Source of the DNA: Cristatella mucedo
Lineage: Eukaryota > Bryozoa > Phylactolaemata > Cristatellidae
DNA length: 64,000 nt
Assembly (NCBI GenBank): GCA_009760855.2
Contig: WPIO01000018.1
Coordinates: 126,001 to 190,000, forward strand
Reading direction: 5' to 3'
Position 1 is the first letter of the stretch, and each line of letters begins with the position of its first letter. This document shows, one piece after another, positions 45,186 to 57,100 of this stretch. Made by a program: the position numbers and the translations under genes. The notes under the pieces were generated by a model. The model searched no databases. It was given only the letters and a program-made list of their open reading frames with translations, and was not told where the DNA came from.

Positions 45186-47239
45186 TTAGGTGACGCTCCA
45201 AATCAGCCGAAGTGAGTCTCACTTCCATTATTCGCCACTCGCTTCGGCGCCCGTCGGCGGGCGCATCCGGTCGGCTGGCGGTGTATTGACCTTCTGACCT
45301 GCCCGCCTCCGTGACGCGTAAAGGGGGGGCCGTGGCCGTCACCGGATGGTAGTGGTTCCCGCACAAGGCTTCGTGATCCACGCTGAGGTAAGCGGCGCTC
45401 CCGCGTCTTCCTGTGCGCGCGATGTATGTGTCCTAGTTTTAATCCGCTTCTAGCTGTCGCGCAGTTCGCCTTCTTCCAAGGCAGCACCGGTTTGCCTGTC
45501 GCTCGCGACCTCCATCATTGTGCGGCTGGCACGACGTCGGCGTGGAGCCGGCGCCGCGTCTTCGCTATTCATGTCCACAGTTGCGTCTTCGTCGTTCGTC
45601 GGATGTAGAGTGATAGCGGCCTTCTCTCACGACCGCTGCCCCGCTGCCGCCGGGTCGACTTGCGATCTGAGCGCTTGCGCCCGGCGAGGGGAGGGGGTGG
45701 GTTGGGGCTGGCTTGCCCGTACCGTCGGCAGCCTTATGGCAGGTAGGTTGGGTAGGAGGGGGGGGGGGCATGATTATCGTGAGCGTCGCGGTCTCGTAGG
45801 TCTGCGAAATTGAGCGATTGGCGTTTTCTGGAAGAAAAATCAGGGCGCTCGCTATCTTTTTTGACACGTGCCGCTTCCCACCCTGTGTTACTGTGGAAGA
45901 TCAACCGGCTGTAACTCGTTGGGATCAGCCGTCCTGCTGTCCGAACCTCGGCGGCCGGTTGCAGCCTGATGCGGCCGCGTCGCATAATAGGCCGTCCATG
46001 GTAGCCGGCCGCAGTCGAGCGTCGTGTTTGCTGAGGCGGGGCGGGTGCCCCACCCCGTGTTTCGTAAACCGGCAATCGGATGGTGGCACGATTCCACTGA
46101 TGGGCAGCAGTATTATCGCTGCTCACGAACTGCATCTGGCTGCAGCCGCCGAGCCCGAGCGACAGCCGCCTTGGTGGGTGGCCTCACTTTCGTCTGCTGC
46201 CCATCGACTCTGTTCTGAACCCTGTCATGTAGCCATTCCAAACTCGTGTTTGGAAGGGGGCTGCTGCCGGTTTTCTGGTCCTCAAGAGACCCTGGGCTAG
46301 CGGCTTCGTGGAAACTGAATCGATATGCCTGCCGTTCAACCTGTAAGCACTGCTGCCAGCTTTGCAGCCAGACAGCACTCAGGGCTCAACAATTGGAGCC
46401 TAGTGCACCAGCATCAGCAGTGATGCTGCTGCTGATGTAAGTCCTCGGGTGAAGCCGATTTAGTTGATTAGTTGAGCCAGCGTGTACAACTTTGGCTTTT
46501 TGTGCCTACCACATTCACTTTATTTTTATTTACTTAAAAAATGACTTGCAGGTACGACTGCAAATTTGATTATGCATGCGTGCATGCTTGTCAGTTGAGT
46601 ACATCCAGCCATGGCTGCAACCGAATTCCAGGAGTTGTCGTACTTCACGGCTTCCGATGGGTACCATTGGCATTTGAAGCTCCTTTCAACGACCAAGTCG
46701 TCATGCTGTATAATATAGAACAGAGTAATTTTGTATGTTAAACTTGAAGGATGCAGTCAGAGGATCGGGCAGTAAAGGGGGGATAGAAATTCCGATGGAT
46801 ATGATATGCATGATGATATGCATGGAAGTAGGCAACGTATCGGTCAACGAGTAGATTTCTGACGAGCAGTATGCACTGACGGAGCAGTACTCTGACGTCG
46901 GCAAGTCGTGTCAAATGTGCATTTATGCTCTGTTGCTAAGCAGTGACAAACTGCTCCAAACTGCCTTTCGTGCAGCTTCGTCCGTGAACTTGGAGCGCGG
47001 AGTGTGTCCACAATCGACACTGACACGTGGCAACGAATTTTGTGTGTCTGAGTTTCTCACCTTGTCCTGTGAGAGTGCAGCAGCGCCATGCCGAGTCCAG
47101 GACCAGTGAGCTCAAGGTTCAGGGTAGCAGTAAGCCAGAGACAGCTGCGCTGTTATGCTAGCCTTCACGTGTCCGCAAAGCGCGTTCTTAATGCATGTTA
47201 CAAAGCGCAAGGATCCACCGATGTGTGCACGGTAGGCAG
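45186..47239. other. unassigned segment, CpG-rich at left
   Basis: Several open frames on both strands (for example 45818-46300 +, 160 codons) without a recognisable domain, start or splice support. Confidence 0.3.
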
Positions 47240-47440
47240 CATACTTCATCTGACTCACGGAACAAAGAGAAAGTGAGAAGCCTAGCTGACTAAGGAGGAC
47301 AGTCTCGGAAGTGAGTAGCTGGCATAGAAGTATCACCAACGCTGGACGAACAACGGACGGCTGGAACAGATGTGCTTCAGTTGGCAGCAAGGGAAATGAT
47401 GTAGAAAGAATAGTGAATGTGAGTTTCACAGTACATATAG
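47240..47440 (-). mobile_element. LINE B fragment, degraded
   Basis: Reversed LINE B C-terminus: GGAACAAAGAGAAAGTGAGA, GTGAGTAGCTGGCATAGAAG. The rest is lost. Confidence 0.65.
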
Positions 47441-47519
47441 CATGCCAGAGAACAATTGTGTTTTGATGGCCCCAGACGTTGACCAGTGACTCCACAGCAC
47501 CGGTGGCAGACATCTTAGC

Positions 47520-48240
47520 CAATCCTCAATATGCTTCTTCCATTCAAGTCTGCCTGCTTTCAGTTGCATACCTTTGCAAATTTTCGGGGCTTCTTAGACA
47601 AAGATATCAAAGCCAAACTGGTCCATGCATTAGTTACATCATGTTTTTTGATTGTTGTCACTCTCTACTCATAAGTCTTGCGGGTCATGTCATTTTAAAT
47701 GCACACAGTTGGTCTCTGCTGCTAAACTCTGCAGCCAAGCTTGTCTGCCACGAGCGTCGAAGCTGCCACAAGTTGCCCAAGTTCTAGCCGACCTGCACTG
47801 ACTCACCGCCCTCAAGCAGCGCATCGACTTAAAGGTCACGTGTCACCCACTGTCCTCCCCCTTCATTCACTTGCTGCCTACCCATGAGAGCTGCTACCCA
47901 GTCCCAGGCTAGGCATCGTACCACTCGGTCTTGTGACCCAATTCATGTAGCCGTGCCTCTAACCAACTTTCCAAAGCCTAGATCTCACTCACCCCTGACA
48001 AGCCTAACGGTTTCCCTGACTTGACGACTTTTACAAAAGATGCTAAAAAAAACTCGCACATTCCTTTCAGCATTTGCAGCTTCGGTGTGAGTTGCCCTTA
48101 GTTATTGCCTATGCTGAAAACTGACAAGCTGACGTTGATGCGGTTCCTTTTCAGTAAATGAAGTGCTTGGAAAGAGATTGTATTCTCTTAGGGTGCTGTA
48201 CAAATTTGTTACTATTATTACTAATATTTTTATTATCGAC
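47520..48240 (+). mobile_element. LINE A, degraded
   Basis: Follows LINE A order from the [12 protein letters not shown]-equivalent region through the C-terminal domain to a weak hairpin (AAGTGCTTGGAAAGAGATTG ... TTAGGGTGCTGTAC) and ATTATTATTAC tail. Many frameshifts. Confidence 0.75.
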
Positions 48241-48649
48241 AAATTGTGTGTAGCTGGCCCCCAACAGAATGTTTTTCAATAGGTAGTGAGCTGGTTATAG
48301 TAACCCCAGAGCACAAACGGTTGTTTACAGTCGACTATTCCTGCCAGCTGCTGTGGCAGTCGTCTAGGTAGTGTAGTCAGCCAGCGGCCAACCGGAGGGT
48401 TTGATTAATTCTTTTCAGAGGGGCAGTCGCCCTGGATGGCACCACACAGGCCTCTAGTAGACCAGTTCGGGCTGGCAGCTGTAGGACAATGCCCACCGCC
48501 CGGCTTCCTGCGGCTTCCAGCTGCCACTGGCCGGTTCCCCTCCCAGCGATTACTGGCGACCGACCAGTCTCAGCAGCAGCAAGCAGCCGAGCAGGAGTGA
48601 ACCCGTGATCGCGTCGTGTGACACGGAAGTCGGCCGCGCAGTAGCTTCT
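48241..48649. other. unassigned segment
   Basis: Nothing recognised. Confidence 0.25.
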
Positions 48650-48912
48650 TGCGGCTTCTTGCGCAACGACAACCGCTCTCCTGCTGCCGACTGTGGCACA
48701 TTTTTTCCAGCCGTCGCTAGCTGCTACTTCTACGGTTACTCACTACCGCAACTGCTCTCCTGACTCGGCCATGGTTCTCACTTTCTCTTTGTTGCGTGAG
48801 ACGAAGTCTGCTGGCTACCGAATGCCTACCGAAAGCCGCTTAGGCTGCGAGTGCGCTATACAAAACTTGCATCCATAAACCCACAGAGTTGAGTTACAGA
48901 CGGATATCGGTT
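48650..48912 (+). mobile_element. LINE B terminal fragment
   Basis: CGCAACGACAACCGCTCTCC to GAGTTACAGACGGATATCGG: the last ~260 bp of LINE B. Confidence 0.8.
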
Positions 48913-49780
48913 ACTTCACATAACATTGGCAGTGGCGCCGAGGGCCAGCTGCACTGAGGGTGGGATGGCTCTGCAGCGATAACGGCTGGCTCGTGACAAG
49001 ATAGTGGAGGGCGAACACACACGTGACGGCAGGGCTCGGCGGACGGCTGGTCAGAGCAGATCGGAGCACTGTTGCTAGTCCAGCCAGCCACAACCGGCCA
49101 GCCGGCCGGCCTGCCTCCCCCGTGCCGCCGACTGGTCAACCGGCCGGCTTCGATCGCTGTGAGCTATTCCAGCCTCGGCAGCAGCAGCACCAGAGTGATT
49201 AGGGCAGCTGCCTGCCTTGGCAGGGGCAGGCAGCGGCAGCCGCCGCCTCCGACATCGCAGGTCGCTCGTCGATGCACAGCTGCTGGAAGTCTGTCTAGGA
49301 ACGGGACTCTCTGCACTGCCTCAAGGCTAGCTGCCCAAAAGATAACTAGTGGGTGTCTCTGGGCAGCAAGGTGAAAAAGCTTGATTTAAGGACCTCTTTC
49401 TACAGTGGCTAGCTACGGATGCTGCTACGCTGCACTTGAGCATTCTGCAAAGACCAGAGAAGCCTTGATCAGAACTGGCACGGCTTCCGATGACCCCTAA
49501 CGCACCGACAGTTGGTGATGAATATTGTTGCTAGATTGGTCTTAAATCCCCCGAAATCCGATTGCCTTTGCTCATTAAACTGTGATGCCTCTCGTTTGAC
49601 CAATTGGTATATAGTTAAGGTCTTACTTTGAACCAGAAAGCCCAGCATAATCGGATTATCCCTACCTAGCTGATCTGATGCTGTACTGTCGGCCTACTCT
49701 GTGGCTCCTCCTCCTAAGAACGACAGACGTTAGCCGTTCTTGTCCTTTCACTTATGGAAGCATGTGCTTGCTTCAAAAAG
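48913..49780. other. unassigned segment
   Basis: Contains a GGCCAGCCGGCCGGCC-type run near 49097-49112; no gene. Confidence 0.3.
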
Positions 49781-49781
49781 T

Positions 49782-49890
49782 AATTCATTTGTATTGCTTC
49801 GTGAGAGAACTTAATCTCTATCCAGTCACTTTATAAATGCTTCAGAGCTTGAGCCCACGACCTCAGTTATTAAAGATGAGCACCAGAGCA
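49782..49890 (-). mobile_element. SINE2 fragment
   Basis: Reversed tail (GAACTTAATCTCTATCCAGT) and B-box (GAGCTTGAGCCCACGACCTC), head truncated. Confidence 0.65.
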
Positions 49891-49972
49891 AGACTTCTAT
49901 GGCTCTGTCTAATCTTGTCGGAGATGCAACCGTGTTACAACAAGATTACTCATATTTGTATATATATACCTG

Positions 49973-49987
49973 TCTCTCTCTTTCTCT

Positions 49988-50078
<91 letters not shown>

Positions 50079-50100
50079 AATATATATATATATATATATA
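49973..50100. repeat. (TC)n-(TA)n compound microsatellite
   Basis: About 60 bp TC followed by about 68 bp TA with one TTTAAA break. Confidence 0.95.
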
Positions 50101-50699
50101 CATACATGTGTACATATAAATATTTACAGTACTGGCCCGATAAATCTATGCTTCGTGGGAATTAACACAATACCGCAAGGGAAGATTAATATGAGGAGGC
50201 AGTACCTGTAACAGATTGTGCATGCTGCCACCTCGGTTGGACTACTCGGTTCATAAAACAAGCACAATTAACTTGTTTGGCGGTTTCACGTGGGTGCAGA
50301 AACAGTTTCGGTTTTCAAAGGATAGCTCTTGGTAGCACAATCAGAAGATGGTTAAGTAAGATTTCATGGATGTGCCAGACGTACCTATCCAGAAAAATGA
50401 ATCTTTTAACAGCTCTGTCGAGCACTAGTTGAGGGAATGTTCAAGGTTTGAGACCCGTTGTTTTGCACATGCACATGCACAGGGCAGATCTGGTTTGAGA
50501 ATATGCAAGAATATGGTAGTTTAGAGCTAGAAACCAGTTCACTAACATTCCTGATGAAAAAAGAGCCGTAGTGCACTACAATGCCACTTTAGAACTCTTG
50601 GCAGACATATGATATACCTAAACCGTGGTGGCCTGCACGGTTTAGAACATGTTCCCTGAAATTATGAGGCGGTAGTTTATTTTTAGTACATGCATTTAG
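50101..50699. other. unassigned segment
   Basis: Possibly ancient repeat; nothing recognised. Confidence 0.25.
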
Positions 50700-51365
50700 C
50701 AAACTGAGATAGTTGTGCAATCAGGCGCCTACAGCTGGTGCAAAACTATGCAGCTAGGCTTGTCTGTCATAAGCGTCGAAGTTGCCTCATCAAACCGCTT
50801 CGAATCTGACTGTTTACCTATACCTCATACAAACCTTCAATCCTTTGGAGACCGTGCCTTTAGTTCGCAGGCTCCCAAAGCCTGGAACTCACTCTCGATG
50901 TAAGTCACGACATCCCCTGACTTGACCATCTGTAAAAAGAAATTAAAAACGCCTATTTATCACAGCATTTAGTGGGTCCTGAGATTCGACCTTTATGTAC
51001 TTACGACCTGGTTTGGTCCAGTCGTTAAGGTGCTCGCCCTGACCAAGGTATGGCTGAGGTCGTGGGCTCGAGCCCCGAGGCATACGTGAGGCGCCTGAAT
51101 AGAGATTAAGTTCTCTTGGGGCGCTATACAAATGAACTATATTTATTTTATATTTATTTATGCATGCTGACACTGTTGCACGCTGCCACTAACTACACTT
51201 GCATGCTGACCCTGTGCATGTCACTCCTAACCATGTTATTCTTGTTGTTTATTGAGCATGCTACCACAAGCCATTCGATCGTGCTTCCTTTGCAGCAAAT
51301 ATCGTGCTTCCTTTGCAGCAAATATAAAGCGCCTAGAAAGAGGTTGAGTTCTCCGAGGGTGGTCG
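50700..51365 (+). mobile_element. LINE A with internal deletion, split by SINE2
   Basis: C-terminal region from [11 protein letters not shown]-equivalent jumps from the SCHI- to the FESDCLPIPHTNL-equivalent region, deleting about 150 bp. SINE2 sits at 51003-51165; the 3' UTR resumes at TGCATGCTGACACTG and ends with hairpin AAAGCGCCTAGAAAGAGGTT near 51325. The ATCGTGCTTCCTTTGCAGCA segment is duplicated in tandem at 51277-51320. Confidence 0.85.
51003..51165 (+). mobile_element. SINE2 copy, best preserved
   Basis: Head CAGTCGTTAAGGTGCTCGCC (A-box area) and GTGGGCTCGAGCCCCGAGG (B-box). The tail GCGCCTGAATAGAGATTAAG then TTCTCTTGGGGCGCTATACA is nearly identical to the LINE A hairpin. It ends ATTTATTTTATATTTATTTA. 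It interrupts a LINE A 3' UTR. Confidence 0.88.
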
Positions 51366-52109
51366 GTCGTATTTCAAGCTAACATCCTCCGAGCCGTGGG
51401 GCAAGACAATGCTCAGTATGTATAAGGTTATTATTTATCAGGCTCTTGGTACCACATAACCACCAGTAGGCCCAGCTTAGTTGTTGATGGCCCCCCCTCG
51501 GGCTGCCCACGTGGGCATCCATCCACACAGGCAGCAGCTTCTTCTGACCGGTTCGGCACCGGGTGTCAACCACATTCAAAGCTGCTCGAACAGATCGTCT
51601 TGTGATCTTGTATCTCCGTCAGTGTGGAGCCAGATATGGCTGGCTTCTCGGTCACTCGTCAATGTCGTCTTATAGAATGTTTTATTGGATTTAGATCCTG
51701 TGACTGGCTGGCAGTGTCATCAGTTGGCCTACAACAGAAGATTCAGAGAAGCATTTGCTCGAGCCTGCTTTGAACAAAGCTGTGAGTGATTATCCTCCCG
51801 GTAAATGCATTTATCTACCGAAGGACTTATGGCAGACACACATTGAGGCACACATTCGGGTCCGTAGTTCCAGGAATTCGATGGAGCAGCACAATGCTGG
51901 CGCAGGAATCTCGGGGCCCCAATCCATGATTCTGCCACCTTCAGGAGCGCTTGTGGCAGGCAGTCTTTGTGGTACTTAACCCATGCTCTCAATAGGCTGA
52001 CGTACAGGAGGGTTTGCTGACAGAAATTGCTGTCAGTCCATTAAGCAGGCACCAGTCTTTAATCCTCCGGTGGGTGTGACACTTAGTCCATTCAGCCTGA
52101 CGTCCTCAT
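51366..52109. other. unassigned segment
   Basis: No recognised gene or element. Confidence 0.25.
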
Positions 52110-52290
52110 TTTGCTGACCCTGTGGTGTCAGCCCTAACCGTGTTATTCTTGTTGTTTATTGAGCATACTACCACTAACCATTTGATCGTACTTCCTTTGC
52201 AGCAATTGCAAATCACCTAGAAAGAGTTTCAGTTGTCTGAGGGCACTTTATCTATATTTATTATTTATAATGTATCATTATTATTATTAT
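52110..52290 (+). mobile_element. LINE A terminal fragment
   Basis: 3' UTR words (TTGCTGACCCTGTGGTGTCA, TTGTTGTTTATTGAGCATAC), weak hairpin and an ATTATTTATAATG tail. Confidence 0.8.
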
Positions 52291-52524
52291 AATTTTCTAA
52301 GCTGTTTCCTCAGCCCCCACCCCTGGGGGGGGGGTGGGTTCTTTCACAGTCGTTGAAAGATACTCTACCCAGAGGCTTTGGCTGACGACTTACCATTTGC
52401 TGCCTAAATTCCGTTCTTGCAGTGGCTTCCAGTGCGTGTGAAAGCTTTGCTTAAGCTGACCTGCCTATTGTAGAGTGCCGACCTCTTCCCCGGGAGCTCC
52501 CGCTTTGTGCCGACTTATTGGTTA
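52291..52524. other. unassigned segment with G-run
   Basis: A CCCCCACCCCTGGGGGGGGG self-complementary run near 52313-52335. Otherwise nothing. Confidence 0.3.
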
Positions 52525-52526
52525 TA

Positions 52527-52650
52527 AGAAAATTCTTCTGTCTAGCGCCCTATGAGAACTGAATCTCTATTCAGGCGCTTCACATGAGCCTCAGGGCTCG
52601 AGCCCATGACGTCGGTCGTCAAATCCATTCACCTTGACCGTCCTACATTT
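52527..52650 (-). mobile_element. SINE2 copy
   Basis: Reversed tail TAGCGCCCTATGAGAACTGA, CTCTATTCAGGCGCTTCACA, then reversed B-box GGGCTCGAGCCCATGACGTC. Confidence 0.8.
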
Positions 52651-53419
52651 GTCAGCAAACTTTGTTGCTAGTTGCAGAACTTGTGCTTACAGGTCTTTTC
52701 CACCCATGTAGCTGTACAGCCACTGCCTCGTCAGCCTCTGGTCATAGCCATGTTCCCTGCTCCTGTACTTAAGCCGTACTTTGGGCCAGGGATATTTCGC
52801 TAATGGCTGCATTTGTGAAAAGCCATAAACATAAAATTATTGTGTGGGAGATGTGGAAATTCGTCTCTTTTCCGACGATCAAAGGCGACCCATGTGAAAG
52901 GGTCATTAGCCCCCCAAAGGGGTCGCGACCCACAGGTTGAAATCCACTGAGTTTGCTCTGGTTAGTAAGCAGTGCAGGCTGGCCTGATTGTAGGGGGGGG
53001 GGGCTGGATGAGCAGACATAATTGTCTCTCTGGCACTGGAGAGGTGCAGCGGGGCTGCCCGACAGCTCTTTTGTCGAGGTAGTTGTTTGGGCATCTTGCA
53101 TGCCATCATCCAGCTGATGAAAATTACTGGTTGGATGTGGGGATGAATGAAGCCACCAGGTCTGACCGGCCGGCCTGCTGACTGGTAAGAGGAGGCTGCC
53201 TGAGGCTCCTGGCCGTCAGCTTGTGCACTATTCTTGTACTAATTTCACTCATTAAAAAAGGTCGCGGTTTGACATGGGCAGCAGCTGTGCTGTGTGTCTG
53301 CCTTGCCAGAGGCTGCCTCTCTTCAGCTAAACCCTCGGGCAGCATTGCAGCTTGTGCAACGATCCCAACTTCGATAGGTTAGTCTACACATGCACGCGCG
53401 CACACACGCACGCACACAT
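52651..53419. other. unassigned segment
   Basis: Short frames only; a G-run at 52994-53003. Confidence 0.25.
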
Positions 53420-53560
53420 TTGTATAATGCTCTAAGGCAACTTAATCTCTAATCTCTTAGGTGCTTCGCATGCACCGCAGGGCTCGAGCCCAGGACCTCG
53501 GGCAGACCTTGGTCGGGCGAGCACCTTAACTGCTGGTGGGTGGAGGATGGACACCCTTCC
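53420..53560 (-). mobile_element. SINE2 copy
   Basis: Reversed tail (AATGCTCTAAGGCAACTTAA), reversed B-box (GGGCTCGAGCCCAGGACCTC) and head (GAGCACCTTAACTGCTGG). A CGCACACACGCACGCACAC run lies just before it. Confidence 0.8.
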
Positions 53561-54035
53561 TACCCCCACCAGCAAAGTGTGTTTGGCCGCCGGAGGTTGG
53601 GTTAGACCTTCCCTTGGAAATTCCACATGCTGCAAACCTCTCTGAGGACACAGCTAGCTCTCACTGCACTGAGTCTCGGTGGCCAACCGATGCCTATGCA
53701 AGTGACGTGTTATTCGTCGGGCTGGCACGGCTTGACGTAGCCTGTTGATACGGCATGACGGGGGGGGGGGGATGACGTGACAGTTGCCTGGCTTGACCCA
53801 CACTGCCAGCCTGCAGAGGAGGAGCAGGAGGAGGAGGGGGTTGCCGGCTGCAGAGGGCTCGCTGCTGAATCGTTCGAGCGCCGGCCCGCACTGTACTGTC
53901 AGCAAGGCGACCCTTGCTTTCATTTGGCCTTGCAGCTTTGGGCACCGGCGCACGGCTTGCCCAGACGCTGCCGCTCAGGCGCAGCCCATTTGGCGACTCG
54001 CGCAACTCTCGGCGTTGGGACGGCGGCAAGCGAAA

Positions 54036-54173
54036 ATGCAGCAACAGCTCGAGTACCACAACTCGCTGTTCCGAAGTGAGAAGATGCAGCTCTGCCAGAT
54101 CTTCCTGCAGTCCGAGGCTGCCTATTCCGTCGTGGCTGAGCTCGGGGAGCTCGGCCTCATACAGTTCAAGGAC
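54036..54173 (+). CDS. ATP6V0A: V-ATPase subunit a exon 1
   Basis: 46 codons, donor GAC|GTAAGT, phase 0. Encodes [19 protein letters not shown] and [12 protein letters not shown], the start of the family's N-terminal domain. Confidence 0.9.
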
Positions 54174-57100
54174 GTAAGTCAGCGTACTGGTCAGCGGGAG
54201 CCGCTGACCAGGCGTGGCTGCGGCCGTCGCCCGGCGCCCATTTTGCGGCTGCTGCTCTGCCTGCTGTCTTCATCCACAGAGCTCACGTGCTAGCCTAGCT
54301 AATGAAACCTCGCACTCGAAGAGTCGACCGTGGAAGTGGTGGCTGTTGAGAGAGGTTTCAGATCGGAACTAGCAGCCACTCGATCTGTTTGTTTATGCAT
54401 TGACAGGTCAGCCTGCTTAGCAGCTCAGTGGCCAGTGCTCTCTGCCTGGGCAGAACGGAAGAGCAGCTCATGGGTTCTGGCAGGAACACACCCACTGGCG
54501 CAGTGTCTCGGTCTCTGTACAGAATCTGTCCTATGTTACCTCTTCTGGGACTGGCCGCTTGCAATCGGCATCGACTTCCAGCGTCCTCGCGGCTACACTG
54601 CTTTCCCCTAGAGACGGACCCGGGCTGGGCTGGCCTCCGGTCGACCTACCAGCATGCTCGTTGGCAGTGCCTTGCAGCAGCCGGCTTCCATGTATTGTCG
54701 CCATGCTCCTGACGAAATTCGAGCCCACAGCATTGACACACCAGGAGCTAGTATGGCCGTGGGTCTTTCTTTTTGATGCCCCTATGCTGTGCCGTGTATC
54801 GAAGCGCCGCAGGAGTGCCCTCTTGCGGAGGGCGAACCTTCGAAAATGAGCGAGTAGTGCGCAAGCGGCTATTCCTGCATTCTCGCTCTCTGCAGTTGAA
54901 CGGGGACCTCAGCGCCTTCCAGCGGAAGTACGTCAGCGAGGTGCGCCAGTGCGACGACATGGACCGCATCCTGCGCTTTGTCGAGTCCGAGGTGGTGAAA
55001 GACAAGATCAAAATACCCAACGTGCGGCGAGTGCCGGAAGCGCCGCCGACCAAGGAGCTGCGAGACATGCAGGTGCGTGCCCTCGGAGTGCGTGCGTGCA
55101 CAGTGCACCCATTGCCACCTGCCCCGTGCTACCGGCGCTTGGCTAGGCTCTAGGAAAAAGGACTTTCGTAAAAAGAACTTTTGTCAGCCGCTCCTCGGCC
55201 GTCGAAGCCTGGGCACTCAGAGGCTAGGAGAGGCATTGTTTATTTCATCGGAAGTGCTCGACTTCTCATTTTAATCGTGAGTCACTAGGCAGTACAGTAC
55301 AGCCCCCTCATTCGTCTGTTTCACACTAGTCAAATCTTTCCTTTTACCGACATTTCTTTTTTTAGCTTCTGTTGACATACGGGGGATGGCACGGTGCATG
55401 CATGGTAGCAGACGATGTAGCTGTTTCTAATTACAGCCGACTCCGAATACGCTCGGGCCAGCAAATAGGCATTCTGTTATGTGGAGTATTCCCAAATGCG
55501 GAATGCGACTACCTAGTGAGAACAAATCTGGGATGCAGTACTGCTACTCATATAAGCAGAGCATTCCATCATATATTCGGTATTCTAATAGGCAGAGCTG
55601 CCCATAGTAAGGACACACCCCCTCCCAGTCAGAACCAACCAATCTTCTTTTCCCATGAGATACCTGTTTAACCCCCCCCCCCGATACCAGCAGAGCTTGT
55701 AGGGATCTCATTGGATTCTTTTCTTCGGTGCTGCCGCTACAGCTGTCTCTATATGTGTCCATGAGATCCGGCAGCAAGCTACAGCTTTCCAAGGAACGCA
55801 TGGAGCAGCATGATAATAATAGTAATAATGCACTTGGTAAAGCGCCTTCAGAGAACTCAATCTCTTTCTAGGCGCTTTACATTTGCTGCAAATGGAAATG
55901 CGATTGAATGGTGAGTAACATCATGCTTGATAAACAATATGAATAGCACGGTTAGGGGTGACATGCACAGGGTGCATGTCAAATTTTTTAATTCTAACCA
56001 CTAAAGCTTGTTGCGTGAGATTTTGCGATCATTCGAATATTTGCTAGCGGTAGTGGCGTTGCTCCCTTTCCTGCCTCTCAAGACTCCGCCCGTTTTTTGA
56101 CATTACGTCAGTGGGATCACTCTTCCCTTACTGGTTTGTATATTGCTGCCATATTATGAGACGGCTGCTTGACGGGTTGAGCTGAAGCAGTTCTCCAATC
56201 GTCTGAATGCTTCATCGTTTTCAAAACTAGCTGCAGTCTGTGCACTCACGAACGAAGCACCGGCAGCAGGTCGCTGCGCCTGTTAGGCTGACTGGAAGAC
56301 ACTCTGCAATGCAGCTGCTGTCTGCCGAAGCCGGGGAACCGGGTGGGGAGGTAGAGTGTGGCAACTGCAATGGCTGCTGGGCGGCTGTCAGCAGTGGCAT
56401 CAAGCTGGTCGATGCAGTCGTAGTGTGTGCACTTTTTTCAACCGAAGTTTCCTCGTTTCTCTTCGTTTGCCGGCCCTTTGTCGGTGGCTGCAGCTGTGCC
56501 GACTCGGGCAAGGGAAGACAATCAACCCCTAAACTTGTGTCGAGCTTCGAAGCGATCCATTCTCCGTGAGGCACTGGCTCGGCACGTTGCCGCATCGCGG
56601 CACCCATGTCGCACAGGCTCTCAGCTGCCGCCGCTGCTTCTGCGCCTCTCATCACGTGGCGCTAGCAGTTGATGCTGCCACACGTGGCCATTAATTGCGC
56701 TCAATGCTGCCTCCGCCCCGTCGCTGCAGATGTCGCTGGAGAAACTTGAGGAGGACCTGAAAGAGATCAATGCCAACACGGAGGCACTGCAGCGCAACTA
56801 CCAGGACCTGCAGGAGCTCAAGGTCATCCTCACCGTTTCGCAGACCATGATGGCCGAGGTTGGTACCGATGGTTGATAACCAGCTGGGGGGCGTGGAGGA
56901 GGGGGAACGATAGGGCCATCACTTATCGTTGCCGTGTCGCAAAGCGTCTCCGTCAGTGGCAGCAGCGCCTGCGTGGCGCCTGCGTGGCACCTACGTGGGC
57001 TGCTTCGGTGCTTTTGCAAAACGGCTACTCGTTAGTTATAAATGAGAGCCGCTGTGAACCGCTAATGCTCATTCGTAACGGGTAGCAGCCGTTGTTATAC

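Noticed and set aside
49097-49112. GGCC-rich run as a restriction or recombination site
   Set aside because: Simple low-complexity repeat with no supporting context.
53784-54293. 169-codon frame with upstream in-frame ATG as the V-ATPase start
   Set aside because: Residues before MQQQLEYHN are unlike subunit a, and the frame passes the GTAAGT donor; ATG at 54036 is closer to the family start.
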